From assembly GCA_030267565.1 (NCBI GenBank), contig BRXU01000006.1, positions 4,080,001 to 4,144,000 of the forward strand: DNA of 64,000 nt. Reading direction: 5' to 3'. Shown here in pieces: positions 11,564-22,099 of this stretch. Source of the DNA: Pleodorina starrii. Its lineage: Eukaryota; Chlorophyta; Chlorophyceae; Chlamydomonadales; Volvocaceae. Each line of letters opens with the position of its first letter. Within the stretch, counting starts at the first letter, position 1. The notes below the pieces were generated by a model, which saw only the letters and a list, made by a program, of their open reading frames with translations, did no database searches and was not told the DNA's origin. Position numbers and translations under genes: made by a program.

Positions 11564-12799
11564 CTGCTTTGAAATTCAATGCCGGACTCGATCAATCCAA
11601 TGCATTAGTCCCCTTTGCGTACAACAGCTCAGGGAATCTTTTCCCCCCGACGGTCGGGGACACCCCCTGTGGCCACCGCCGATCGGATTCGTCAACGTAG
11701 TTCGCATATGCCTCGATGAGCATTCCGAATAAGGCCGGACTTAGCGTGCACCCTTGCTTCACTTGATCCGACTTGCTTGAGAGGTGCGCCCCTCTGACCA
11801 TTCACCTTCACCCGAAGTTCCACGTTGTCGTATGCTCGCTTCAGTGCGTCCAGCATTTGGCCCCCCCACGCCACGTTCTGCTAGTCGCGCCCACAGCGTC
11901 TTCCTATAACTCGATCGAACGCCTTCTCAAAATCTATTTGACACACCAGCAACCCACTCTGCCCAGGCCTTGCGTACCGGTTGAGGATATGAGCACATGA
12001 TGCAACACAAAAAGATGGTGCTGTGTGCCTAGGCCCCGGCGGAAGCCTGCCTGGCACCAGTGACGTACGGGCAGCTCGACAGGGCCCGCTTCCGCGAATT
12101 TGGTGAGACGGCGCTCAGCACGGATGCATAGCATTTATCATATATGATCATATATGGGCGGGGTGTCGCGGACGGTGTGCAAATGAATTGTCTGAGGATG
12201 CACGGCCGGCCCATGCTTGTCGAGAAGCAGCAGCGCCTTGTCAAAATCCATGTTGACTTTATGCAGAACTAGCCGGCAGAGAAAGTCATTCGGGAGTGCC
12301 GACCGTGGTGAGGGACCGGTGCGCTTGTAGGTCGTACTTTTCGGAAAATAGTACGGCACGCATGCTCCAGCGCTGTTCCCGCGCACATAAAACGTATTCA
12401 CATAACTGCTTTTCCTTGTATCGGTTCGTTATATGTGCCCCAGCAGCTTTGGTCACTTCGGCAGCTATTCATTTTCTCCCGTGAAAAGCTTGAATTCGCC
12501 AAACTTGCGTTTGTCATGCACCAGCGGTCCGCAAAAGCTTCTTGCCGGGCCGCGTCTGTTGCATATCCAGTTAAAGCTATACATTTCTGCATCAAAACGT
12601 ACCATGCATACAACGGGAGCTTGTTTTGGTCCACAATTGAGCGTCTCGACACAACAGTGTGCTCAATCACAAAGCACTTCCAGAAAGTCACTGGCGCTAA
12701 CATCTGTAAGCTTTTTGTGATATGGGCGATCAACGGGGATCTGGGCGGCCCCGGCGACGGCCCCGGCGGCGAGGGGCCGGGCGGCATGAGGGCCGAGAC
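11564..12799 (-). mobile_element. Degenerate LINE remnant with reverse-transcriptase fragments
   Basis: On the minus strand, broken frames carry RT blocks in the right order: QAGFRRGLGTQHHLFVLHH (near 12070), then QIDFEKAFDRV (near 11940-11910), DALKRAYDNVELRVKVNGQR (near 11850-11800), and VKQGCTLSPALFGM (near 11760-11715). Stops and frameshifts separate them, so it is dead. Upstream on the same strand, 12.2-12.7 kb encodes fragments such as MDFDKALLLLDKHGP with no domain assigned. The RT blocks differ from those of the 16-24 kb LINE, so it belongs to another clade. Confidence 0.75.
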
Positions 12800-12888
12800 A
12801 CACAACGAAGGCGGCATGTGGGCCTTACCTGCGGTGCATTTCGTGTTGTGGAGAAAAATAGAATGCAAAGAGGAATGTTGTGTAATCG
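12800..12888. repeat. Direct repeat, right copy
   Basis: Partner of 11476-11563. It ends at TGTGTAATCG, six bases before the proposed start of the surviving penultimate exon of the second carbonic anhydrase, so the old insertion may be what removed the 5' part of that gene. Confidence 0.8.
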
Positions 12889-12893
12889 CCAGG

Positions 12894-15876
12894 CGGAGGG
12901 GGCGGAAGCGACAGCGAAGGGGGCGGAGGCGGTGGCCGAGGGGGCGGATCCAGCGGCGAAGGGGGTGGATTTTGAAGGAACGGCGGCCGGGCCGGAGGAC
13001 TGTGAGTGCGCGCCCAGCTCCGTTCTCGGGTTGCCTGTTCAGTGACCTAGACAGCTCCGGGCGTCAGGGCCTGCTGACCTCTTTCTCAAACTTACAAGTC
13101 CATCCATCCATCCATCCATCCATCCGATGTGACACGGTCGGCAGGGTATTGCAGCTTCGGGACCACGGGCTGGTCCACGGGCCCAGGGGTCCACGGGCCC
13201 AGGGGTCGACGGGCCCAGGGGTCCACGGGCCCAGGGGCCGACACGCCCACGGGCCCAGGGGTCCACGGGCCCAGGGGTCGACGGGCCCACGGGTCGACAG
13301 GCTCACGGGCCCAGGGGTCCACGGGCTCACGGGTCCACGGGCCCAGAGGTCCACGGGCCCAGAGGTCGACGGGCCCACGGGTCGACGGGTCCACGGGCCC
13401 AGGGGTCGACGGGCCCAGGGGTCCACGGGCCCAGGGGTCGACGGGCCCACGGGTCGACGGGTCCACGGGCCCAGGGGTCCACGGGCCCAGGGGTCCACGG
13501 GCCCAGGGGTCCACGGGCCCACGGGTCGACAGGCCCACGGGCCCAGGGGTCCACGGGCCCAGGGGTCCACGGGCCCAGGGGTCGACGGGCCCACGGGTCG
13601 ACGGGCCCAGGGGTCCACGGGCCCAGGGGTCCACGGGCCCAGGGTTCCACGGGCCCAAGGGTCGACAGGCCCACGGGCCCAGGGGTCCACGGGCCCAGGG
13701 GTCGACGGGCCCACGGGTCGACAGGCTCACGGGCCCAGGGGTCCACGGGCCCAGGGGTCGACGGGCCCAGGGGTCGACAGGCTCACGGGCCCAGGGGTCC
13801 ACGGGCCCACGGGCCCACGGGTCGACAGGCCCACGGGCCCAGGGGTCCACGGGCCCAGGGGTCCACGGGCCCAGGGGTCGACGGGCCCACGGGTCGACAG
13901 GCTCACGGGCCCAGGGGTCCACGGGCCCACGGGTCGACGGGTCCACGGGCCCTGGGGTCCACGGGCCCAGGGGTCCACGGGCCCAGGGGTCCACGGGCCC
14001 AGGGGTCGACGGGCCCACGGGTCGACAGGCTCACGGGCCCAGGGGTCCACGGGCCCACGGGTCGACGGGCCCACGGGTCGACGGGTCCACGGGCCCAGGG
14101 GTCGACGGGCCCAGGGGTCCACGGGCCCAGGGGTCGACGGGCCCACGGGTCGACGGGCCCACGGGTCGACAGGCCCACGGGCCCAGGGGTCCACGGGCCC
14201 AGGGGTCGACGGGCCCACGGGTCGACAGGCTCACGGGCCCAGGGGTCCACGGGCCCAGGGGTCGACGGGCCCACGGGTCGACAGGCTCACGGGCCCAGGG
14301 GTCCACGGGCCCAGGGGTCGACGGGCCCACGGGTCGACGGGTCCACGGGCCCAGGGGTCGACGGGCCCAGGGGTCGACGGGCCCAGGGGTCGACGGGCCC
14401 AGGGGTCGACACGCCCACGGGCCCACGGGTCCACGGGCCCAGGGGTCGACGGGCCCACGGGTCGACAGGCCCACGGGCCCAGGGGTCCACGGGCCCAGGG
14501 GTCCACGGGCCCAGGGGTCCACGGGCCCACGGGTCGACGGGCCCACGGGTCGACAGGCTCACGGGCCCAGGGGTCCACGGGCCCAGGGGTCCACGGGCCC
14601 AGGAGTCGACGGGCCCACGGGTCGACAGGCTCACGGGCCCAGGGGTCCACGGGCCCAGGGGTCCACGGGCCCAGGGGTCGACGGGCCCACGGGTCGACGG
14701 GCTCACAGGCCCAGGGGTCCACGGGCCCAGGGGTCCACGGGCCCAGGGGTCGACGGGCCCACGGGTCGACAGGCTCACGGGCCCAGGGGTCCACGGGCCC
14801 AGGGGTCGACGGGCCCACGGGTCGACGGGCCCAGGGGTCGACGGGCCCACGGGTCGACGGGTCCACGGGCCCAGGGGTCGACGGGCCCAGGGGTCCACGG
14901 GCCCAGGGGTCGACGGGCCCACGGGTCGACGGGTCCACGGGCCCAGGGGTCCACGGGCCCAGGGGTCCACGGGCCCAGGGGTCCACGGGCCCACGGGTCG
15001 ACAGGCCCACGGGCCCAGGGGTCCACGGGCCCAGGGGTCCACGGGCCCAGGGGTCGACGGGCCCACGGGTCGACGGGCTCACGGGCCCAGGGGTCCACGG
15101 GCCCAGGGGTCCACGGGCCCAGGGGTCGACGGGCCCACGGGTCGACAGGCTCACGGGCCCAGGGGTCCACGGGCCCACGGGCCCAGGGGTCGACGGGCCC
15201 ACGGGTCGACAGGCCCACGGGCCCAGGGGTCCACGGGCCCAGGGGTCCACGGGCCCAGGGGTCCACGGGCCCAGGGGCCCACGGGCCCACGGGTCGACAG
15301 GCCCACGGGCCCAGGGGTCCACGGGCCCAGGGGTCCACGGGCCCACGGGTCGACAGGCCCACGGGCCCAGGGGTCCACGGGCCCAGGGGTCCACGGGCCC
15401 ACGGGTCGACGGGCCCACGGGTCGACAGGCTCACGGGCCCAGGGGTCCACGGGCCCACGGGCCCAGGGGTCGACGGGCCCACGGGTCGACAGGCCCACGG
15501 GCCCAGGGGTCCACGGGCCCAGGGGTCCACGGGCCCACGGGTCGACGGGTTCATGGGCCCACGGGTGCATCAGTGCATGGGCCTGCATTGCGAAGCTAAA
15601 GGACCTCTCCCTCTCTTTCTCTCTTTTCTCTGGGTGTGAACGCGGATGTGGATGTGGACCACGATCGCGGCGGCCGGCTGGCCCCACCGGAAAGGAAACA
15701 GCGTCCGCTGGCCCCTCCCACGCCCCGCCGTGCCCCCCCAACCCCCTCCTCTCCTGTCTTCTCCCCCTCGCACTGCCAGACACATGTCAAGTCGCGGCGC
15801 TGGGTTCCAACTTCCGGTCGCCGCAGCGGATCAATGACCGGGTGCTCAGGCTGGCTCGAGCCGCTGCCCCGAGCTG
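12894..15876 (+). pseudogene. 3' part of a second alpha-carbonic anhydrase (last two exons)
   Basis: Two exons match the end of the CAH1-like gene in phase and sequence. The penultimate exon ends at 13001 in GPEDY (split codon T/AC, donor GTGAGT), as in NPDDY of the first copy. The last exon, 15780-15876, begins ACACATGTCAAG after a CAG acceptor and reads YTCQVAALGSNFRSPQRIND..., ending RLARAAAPS and TGA; the first gene reads YTCKLVAYGYNYRSSQ at the same place. The intervening intron is swollen by the 8-bp minisatellite. The penultimate exon is Ala/Glu/Gly-rich and lacks the WAKYQ-type start and the His-rich linker; no catalytic exon is visible upstream. It is probably a truncated tandem duplicate. 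A functional gene would need exons I could not find. Confidence 0.75.
13161..15560. repeat. 2.4-kb minisatellite of 8-bp units
   Basis: About 300 units of the form RGGYYSAS: GGGCCCAG, GGGTCCAC, GGGTCGAC, GGGCCCAC and AGGCTCAC in varied order, with few single-base errors (for example at 13633-13657). It is preceded by a CCAT tetranucleotide run at about 13101-13126. The units contain no stop in any frame, so several frames stay open for more than 800 codons on both strands. The array lies inside the last intron of the second carbonic anhydrase. GGGCCC and GTCGAC make it rich in short palindromes. Confidence 0.95.
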
Positions 15877-16109
15877 ATGCCGTACCGTACGGGTACCGTA
15901 CCCATGCATGTTGGCAATAGCTCATGGATCTGTCTGTTGTTATGGAAGAAACACCGCAGGAAACGTTGCATTTTGGTGTTGTTCTGGAGGTGGTGGTGTT
16001 GGTGGAGGTGGTTTCGTTTACAGGGGGTTTAGGGACGTGTCACTAACGTGGGTGTGCCTGAAATTGGAAATTCCCAATAATGCCAGCCACAGCGAATGCT
16101 GCAACTGTT
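15748..16109. repeat. 362-bp direct repeat, left copy
   Basis: Identical to 24502-24863 except for one base (T at 15985, G at 24739). It starts in the polypyrimidine tract of the last intron of the second carbonic anhydrase, contains the whole last exon and about 230 bases of 3' flank, and ends at GCAACTGTT, where the LINE begins. Confidence 0.95.
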
Positions 16110-17329
16110 AACGGGTGTTACACTGTGGGCGACTCGCCCTGAGACAGGACGAGCACCGGGGGCCCTGACCGGGCCGAGACACAGCGCAGGGGCGGGCGCG
16201 CGGCTACGTCCGTCTGTTCCGCCGCGCGCGCCTCACTCCCTCACTCGCGTCAGCCAGGGGCACCCACCACGGCCCCTGGCCAACCAACTCAGCGGCGCAG
16301 ACGACTGCGGGCCGCGCTTAGCGGGAGCCACGCGAGAGGCGTCACACACCTCAACCAAAAACGCCCTACCAAGACAAGCTACCACCCCCCACCTGGCCAG
16401 CCTCCTCGCGCGCTCACGGGGCTCTAGAGCTCTACGCAAAGAGTGCCTCTGAACGCCCTCTACCCCTGGGGCAGGGGCCCACGACAACGGGGCGGCACCA
16501 CCGCAGCCCAGAAAAAAACGAGGCAAGGGAAAGCCCACCTAGGCCCCCAGACAAGGTCCCTCACGAGAACGAGGGGCTGAGTCCCCTCACCAAGGGCTCC
16601 CACGAAAGCCAGCACAGCAAGGAGCCCAACTGCCACAACGAACACGACAACCAAGGTGCTGCTGCAGGAACCGCTCACTAAAGCACCCAACCACACGTTG
16701 GCCCGCCAGGCGGCCTCCTCCTGGGGGCTACAGGTTCCCCGACACTGCCCAGCGCGGGGCAAAACAAACACCCACGGCCGCGGGGGGGATGACAAGCCGG
16801 CGCGGCGCCCCCCTGGAAAACCCACTACGGGGCACGGCTCATAGGCGCTGCCTGCCCTCGCCTACCACGCAGAGAAAACCTGCCCCTCCGTCCCTGGCCG
16901 CCTGTGGAGCCCAGCACCACCTACCCTCCCTCTGCAACCCCTCCCTCTCCACCTCTCCCTCTCCCTAAAGCGCCAAAACTGCAGGCCTCCCGCGCCGCAC
17001 TCCTCAGCCGCCAGACAGCACAAAACCGCCCCTTACTCCTCGACGGGCCCCGTCTCCCGGGAAGAGGGTACACACCCACACTCACACCAGACAAAGCACA
17101 CAGGCCTGCTCCTTCCCCTCCCTGCTAGCCCACGAGACCCTCGGCCAGGAAACCCTTGCCCGCACGCCCAGCCCTCCCCTTGCCCACCGCCCTTCCTGCT
17201 CTCCTCGCTCCACTCGCCCTCTCCAGGCTCCCCCCCCAGCCCTCCAATCCCCCCCACCCTCCTCCCCCCCACCGCCCGCTCCCTCCTCCCCTCCAACCAA
17301 CGCCCCTGCCCCGTCACTAGCACAGCTGC

Positions 17330-20300
17330 TTAGGCCGTGATCTCCACCGGGGCTGCGCACCGCATTCGCTCCTCAACGACCGCTAGGATGGGGTGCTGCG
17401 GCCCCACTCTGTCCCAGCCGTGCCGGGGGGTCTCCAGCGCCGCGAACGAGCGCAAGCGCGCCCAGAAGTCCGTCACCGCGCGGGCGCGCGCCCGTTCCAG
17501 CGGCGAGGCTTCGGCTGCACCCCGCGCTGCTGCCGCTGCTGCCCCTACTGCTGCCGCCGCCGCTTCCCCCGCCGCCACCTCTCCGGCCCCTGCTTCCTGC
17601 GTCGGTGATTCACCCGCGGGGGCGTTCAGCGCGGGTCCCTCCTGCTGTGTTGCCCCTCCCTCCCGGGCGAAGAAGTCGGTGATGGCCCGCTGGCGCGGTC
17701 CCTGTCGCTGGGGCTGCTCTGGCTGGGGCTGCACCTGTTGCTGCTGCTGTTGCTGCTGCTGCCCCGTCGCTGCTGCGGCCCCATCCCGCCCCTGCCTTCG
17801 GGTTGCTGCTCGAAGGCAGCACCTTCCGACTTCCATGGCGGACAGCGCCGCTAGGGCGATCACGTCCCAGGGGGCCTGCTCACACCCAGGTGGCGCTTGG
17901 GCGAGCCAGAGTTGCTGCCGGGTGGTGGTGGCCCCCGCTGCTGCTTGGGGGGGTGGCAGGTGCCGGTCGATCTGCTCCCGAACGGCCCTCGCGACCGGGC
18001 ATTCCCAGAAGTGGTGCAGTCGCGGGGAGCAGGGTCGGCCGGCATCGGCCTCCCCATAGGCCCCGCACCCGCACGCCTCAATGGGCACCCGGACCAGGTG
18101 TGTGTTGCCAGGCAGGGGTACGCCGTCCACCGCTAGGCGCCACATAGTCTCCTTGTTGTCGTTCTCCCAGCGCACTCCGGACCACAGGCGTGCCTGGGTT
18201 GCCCGGAAACGGCTGAGCTCGGCGGCGAGGTGGGGAGGCGCCTGGTTCTCCGGCGTGCTCAGGGCCTCCCGCACAAACTTGGTGACCAAAGCCACTCGCC
18301 GCTCGCTGGCCGGCCCGTCCTGTAGTTGTGTCGCCTGGCTGACCGTCAGGCGGCGGAGCGGCACTGCGTCCGTTCCCCCGGGAAGGCGCCACCCCAGTCG
18401 CCCGACGATCATGGCCATCACCTGCGCGCAAACTGGCGGTGGCGGTGCCGGCGGTTGCTGTTGCTGCTGGAGTCCTTCCGCCTCCGCCTGCTGCCGCTGC
18501 TGCTGTAGCCTGGTCTCCACCACACCCGCTGCCTCCAGCCAGGCCGGGCTGATATCGTTATGCAAGGCCCCCAGAGCTGCACGGGCCGTTTCCTTGTCCT
18601 GCAGCTGGGCTGGGGTCGCGGCTGGGTCGAGGTGCTCCCGGGCCCACTCATGCCAGGCCGCTCCTTGGAGGGTGGTGGCTTGGCTGCCGTCCAGTGTCAC
18701 CCATACCCGTACCAGGTCTCCTACCGTGCGCAGTTTCCTGCATGACGTTAGCCCCGCATGGTATGCTTCCAGGCCCGGTCGACGGCTGACGGCCACGACG
18801 TTTGCGTCGTTGGCGGCGTTGGGCAGCAGCGGGTTGCCCCACAGCGCGGCCCCCCAGCACCAGTCGCCGGGCACCAGCGGAGATCTGCCAATGTCCTCCG
18901 GCGGTGGCAGGTGCCCCAGGGCCCCCACGATCCGGCTGATGTCGGCGGGCAGGTCGCTGCCGCCGAGCCAGGGCCCCGTGGCCCGGGCAGTTGTCAGGGC
19001 CCACGGCTGGAAAGCGGGGTGGACGAGCTCCAGGTAGGCGGACAGTGTGCGGATCCAAGGGTGTAGGACCCTGGCCTCACTGCCGGCTGCCACTGCCCCC
19101 CCGCCATCCCCGCCTGCCTCCGCGGCCGCCTCAGCTCCCACACCCCCTTCCCCATCTCCTGCCGTCGGCATAGCCTGCGCCATGAAGCGTACGGCCCAGA
19201 CCGCGTGGCGCGCGCGAATGTGTTGGGAGAGCGGTAGCAGGCCAAAGCCCCCGGCCGATGGGTGGCCGGCCAGGAGACTGCTGGGTATGCCGGTGAGGCG
19301 CTGGCCCCGGTCCTCTGGGCCCTGTCGCCGGTCGACTAGGCGGGCCGTCAGCCGCCCGATGTGGTTCAGCGTGCTGTCCGGGGGCGGCCCGCCGTGCTCC
19401 ATGTGCCAGGTGACCGTTTGCAGGCCGTAGGCTGACGCAGCGGTGGCCCGGCCAAAGGCCGACAGCGGGAAGCGGGAGAGCCGCTGCATCCGCTTGTAGG
19501 CCCCCGCCAGCATCTTGGGCCAGTCGGGCTGCGGGGGGCTGGGCCGGTTGTCCACCGGCAAGTTCAGGGCTGTGGCGGTGGCGACCACTTTGAGCCCGCC
19601 AATGGTTTCCTGCTGCGGCTGGTGTTGCTGCTGCGGTGGCTGCGGCTGTTGCCTGCCCGCCGGTTGTGGTTGCTGCTGCGGGTTCTCGGCGCCCACCCTC
19701 AGAAGCTCTACTTTATCCAGATTGAGGCGTTGGCCTGATGCCCGGGCAAAGGTCTCCATGGCCTCGAGGAAGGATGGCACGGACTCCTCGCTCTCGAGCG
19801 CCACTTCGGTGTCGTCCGCGAACTGGCAGGCTGTGATGCGGTCTGGAGCACTGGGTAGTAGTCTGACTCCCACGTCTCGGCTCTGTAGCCAGCATAGCAG
19901 GGCCTGAGCGACAAAGAGGTACAGCAGGGGCGCAAGGGGGCACCCCTGCCGCACACCTGCCTCCATCACGACCAGCCTCGATTTGAAGCCGTTGACCATG
20001 GCTCGTGCCTGCGTGTTGCTGAGTAGCAGCTGTACCCAGCTGCACAGCTGCGGGCCCGCCCCCATCGTCTCCATTGCGGCCAGCAGGAAGCCACGGTCCA
20101 CCGTGTCGTATGCCTTCGCGAAGTCCAGGAACGCCAGGAGGCCCCGGCGGTTCTGCTTGCGGAGGAGGTGGGATAGGTGGCGCAGGAACATCACGCTGGC
20201 CCCGATGAGTCGTTTGGGGAGGAAGGCCGATTGTTCGGGGGAGATGACGCTTCCCAGGGCTGGGCCCAGGCGGTTGGCCAGCACCTTGGCGAGCAGACGG

Positions 20301-22099
20301 TAGTCTGAGCACAGCAGCGTGATGGGGCGGTAGTTACCGGGCTGTTTGGGGTCGCCCTTCTTGTAGAGCACCGTGATAACGCCCTCAAGGAAACCGGCCG
20401 GCACCTGCCCCGTCATGCCAATGGCCGTGAATAGGCCGGCCATGGTGGGGCCAATGGCGGACCAGAACTTGCGGTACAGGTCGGCTGGGATGCCGTCCCA
20501 TCCTGGTGCCTTGCCGGGCTGGCTCTTGACCAGCGCGACTCGCAGCTCTGCTGCTGTGATGGTTTTGGAGCCCAGCTGCTCATCCGCCTCAGTGGGGAGC
20601 CTGATGTTGGCCGCAGACAGCTGTGCTAGCACCGCCTGTCGAGCATCGGGGCTGACGAAAGTGGGTGTCCGGCAGATCTCGGCCCAGAAATCCGCTACGA
20701 CCTGCGGCAGTTGTGCTGGATTGGTGACCAGGCGACCGGTGCGTGCTTGGAGCGCGACTGGGGCGGGCTGTTGCTCGGCCGTCTGGGCTTGCAGGAATGC
20801 TGTCAGGGCGGGGCCGGCCCGCTCACCCGCCCGGAGCCAATGGGCGCGTGTTTCTTTCGCTGCCTTGCGGCCGTCCTCTTGGTGTGCCCTGGCTAAGGCC
20901 GCCTGTGCCTCCGCTAATTGCTGCAGCGGCTGGGGTGCTGTGGGCGCTGCATCAACTGCCTGCTGGGCCAGCTGAACCGCTGTGAGTGCCTCCCGGGCAC
21001 GGGTGCCGGGCCGCTGCCTGCGTTGCTGTGCTGCTTTGTTGAGCCGGTGGGCCAGGCTGGCGAGGCGGCGTTTGAAGCCCGGCCACCACGCGATCAGGCC
21101 TGCCGGATTGTTCTTGGCAGAGGGCGCCTCCGCGCACTGGCTGCGGATCCAGGCGTCCATGCTGGCTGCGAGGTCCTCGTGCCCCGTGAAGGCCAGGCGG
21201 GTGCGCCGGATGCCTGGGCCCCGCTCCTCACTCCGGCGTGGCAGCAGGTGCAGCACCGCGATCCTGTGGTCTGACGGTGTGTGGAAGGTGATGGCGGTGT
21301 GGCATATGTACGGCAGCATGGGTTGGTTGATGTAGATGCGGTCGAGGCGGGAGCCCCCCGGGATGGGCGCGCGGTACAGGTGGGTGAAGTCGCGGCGCTG
21401 GGGGTGGAGGTGTCGGTGGGTGTCAACCATGATGGGGCCCGCCTGCCGTCTCATGTCCGCTATCGGCCCGTCCCCTCGACGGCCCCCTGGGCCCGCTGAC
21501 GAGTCCAGCTCCGGGTCCTCCACGAAGTTAAAGTCGCCCGCCAAGATGAGGGTGGTGTCGTTGTCTGCGGCTGCAACACGCGTCGCTGTGGCAGCGAGAA
21601 TGTTGCTGAACAAAAGGCGTCGTGTATCCGCTGTCACTGCGGTGGAGCCCGTGGGAAGGTAGATGTTGCAGATATGCAGGCGGTGGCCCCCCCAACGGAG
21701 CACACACTCGGTGAACCGGCCCCGCGCGCATGCTGGGAGGGTTGCGGCCGGTGGCGGCTCCAGGGCTGCCGCGAGCCCTTGCCGAACGAGGGTGAGGACC
21801 CCCGCCGTGTGGGTCGAGCCAGACCACGAGTACGCCGCTACGCGCCAACCTTGGGTGTGCGCCTGCATCGCTGCATGGCGTAGGTCCCGCTCAAAGAGGC
21901 ACTGGTGCTGGATGTTGGTATGGTGGGTCTCCTGTAGGCACACCACATCCAGACGCAGCTCTGCCCACTGCCGTACTGCTGCCTGCAGACGGTTCCCATG
22001 CGACGCCAGCAGCCCATGCATGTTGTGCGTGGCGATCCGGAGTGGGTGGCCGTGCACAGCGTTCCGCTGCTGGTTTCTTCCCGTCCCCCTGATTGGCAT
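17330..22099 (-). CDS. LINE ORF2: APE endonuclease, reverse transcriptase, zinc knuckle, PIP box
   Basis: 1,589 aa. Nicks target DNA and copies the element RNA there. The APE-like endonuclease occupies about residues 18-290: THNMHG with N26, LQETHH with E57, LAGDFN, SRLDRIYIN and TPSDHR (D277, H278). All catalytic blocks are intact. The RT domain covers about 500-800: PGKAPGWDGI, NYRPITLL, QSAFLPKR, LDFAKAYDTV, GVRQGCPLAPLLY and QFADDTEV, with F760-ADD. A late zinc knuckle at about 1340-1370 reads CGCGAYGEADAGRPC followed by HHFWECP. Near the C terminus, QRAITDFF (1470-1477) is a canonical PCNA-binding motif, with a related AVTDFW at 1541-1546. Gln/Pro/Ala-rich linkers separate the domains. 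The ATG directly follows the ORF1 stop in the same frame. Confidence 0.93.
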   Translation of the reverse strand: MPIRGTGRNQQRNAVHGHPLRIATHNMHGLLASHGNRLQAAVRQWAELRLDVVCLQETHHTNIQHQCLFERDLRHAAMQAHTQGWRVAAYSWSGSTHTAGVLTLVRQGLAAALEPPPAATLPACARGRFTECVLRWGGHRLHICNIYLPTGSTAVTADTRRLLFSNILAATATRVAAADNDTTLILAGDFNFVEDPELDSSAGPGGRRGDGPIADMRRQAGPIMVDTHRHLHPQRRDFTHLYRAPIPGGSRLDRIYINQPMLPYICHTAITFHTPSDHRIAVLHLLPRRSEERGPGIRRTRLAFTGHEDLAASMDAWIRSQCAEAPSAKNNPAGLIAWWPGFKRRLASLAHRLNKAAQQRRQRPGTRAREALTAVQLAQQAVDAAPTAPQPLQQLAEAQAALARAHQEDGRKAAKETRAHWLRAGERAGPALTAFLQAQTAEQQPAPVALQARTGRLVTNPAQLPQVVADFWAEICRTPTFVSPDARQAVLAQLSAANIRLPTEADEQLGSKTITAAELRVALVKSQPGKAPGWDGIPADLYRKFWSAIGPTMAGLFTAIGMTGQVPAGFLEGVITVLYKKGDPKQPGNYRPITLLCSDYRLLAKVLANRLGPALGSVISPEQSAFLPKRLIGASVMFLRHLSHLLRKQNRRGLLAFLDFAKAYDTVDRGFLLAAMETMGAGPQLCSWVQLLLSNTQARAMVNGFKSRLVVMEAGVRQGCPLAPLLYLFVAQALLCWLQSRDVGVRLLPSAPDRITACQFADDTEVALESEESVPSFLEAMETFARASGQRLNLDKVELLRVGAENPQQQPQPAGRQQPQPPQQQHQPQQETIGGLKVVATATALNLPVDNRPSPPQPDWPKMLAGAYKRMQRLSRFPLSAFGRATAASAYGLQTVTWHMEHGGPPPDSTLNHIGRLTARLVDRRQGPEDRGQRLTGIPSSLLAGHPSAGGFGLLPLSQHIRARHAVWAVRFMAQAMPTAGDGEGGVGAEAAAEAGGDGGGAVAAGSEARVLHPWIRTLSAYLELVHPAFQPWALTTARATGPWLGGSDLPADISRIVGALGHLPPPEDIGRSPLVPGDWCWGAALWGNPLLPNAANDANVVAVSRRPGLEAYHAGLTSCRKLRTVGDLVRVWVTLDGSQATTLQGAAWHEWAREHLDPAATPAQLQDKETARAALGALHNDISPAWLEAAGVVETRLQQQRQQAEAEGLQQQQQPPAPPPPVCAQVMAMIVGRLGWRLPGGTDAVPLRRLTVSQATQLQDGPASERRVALVTKFVREALSTPENQAPPHLAAELSRFRATQARLWSGVRWENDNKETMWRLAVDGVPLPGNTHLVRVPIEACGCGAYGEADAGRPCSPRLHHFWECPVARAVREQIDRHLPPPQAAAGATTTRQQLWLAQAPPGCEQAPWDVIALAALSAMEVGRCCLRAATRRQGRDGAAAATGQQQQQQQQQVQPQPEQPQRQGPRQRAITDFFAREGGATQQEGPALNAPAGESPTQEAGAGEVAAGEAAAAAVGAAAAAARGAAEASPLERARARAVTDFWARLRSFAALETPRHGWDRVGPQHPILAVVEERMRCAAPVEITA

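Noticed and set aside
12410..12868. Minus-strand 156-codon ORF as a host gene
   Set aside because: It crosses the direct repeat and the LINE remnant boundary and is more simply degraded transposon sequence.
12435..15599. 1,054-codon plus-strand ORF and several 100-836-codon ORFs on both strands across 13-15.6 kb
   Set aside because: They are the 8-bp minisatellite read in different frames. The units lack stop codons, so openness is not evidence of coding.
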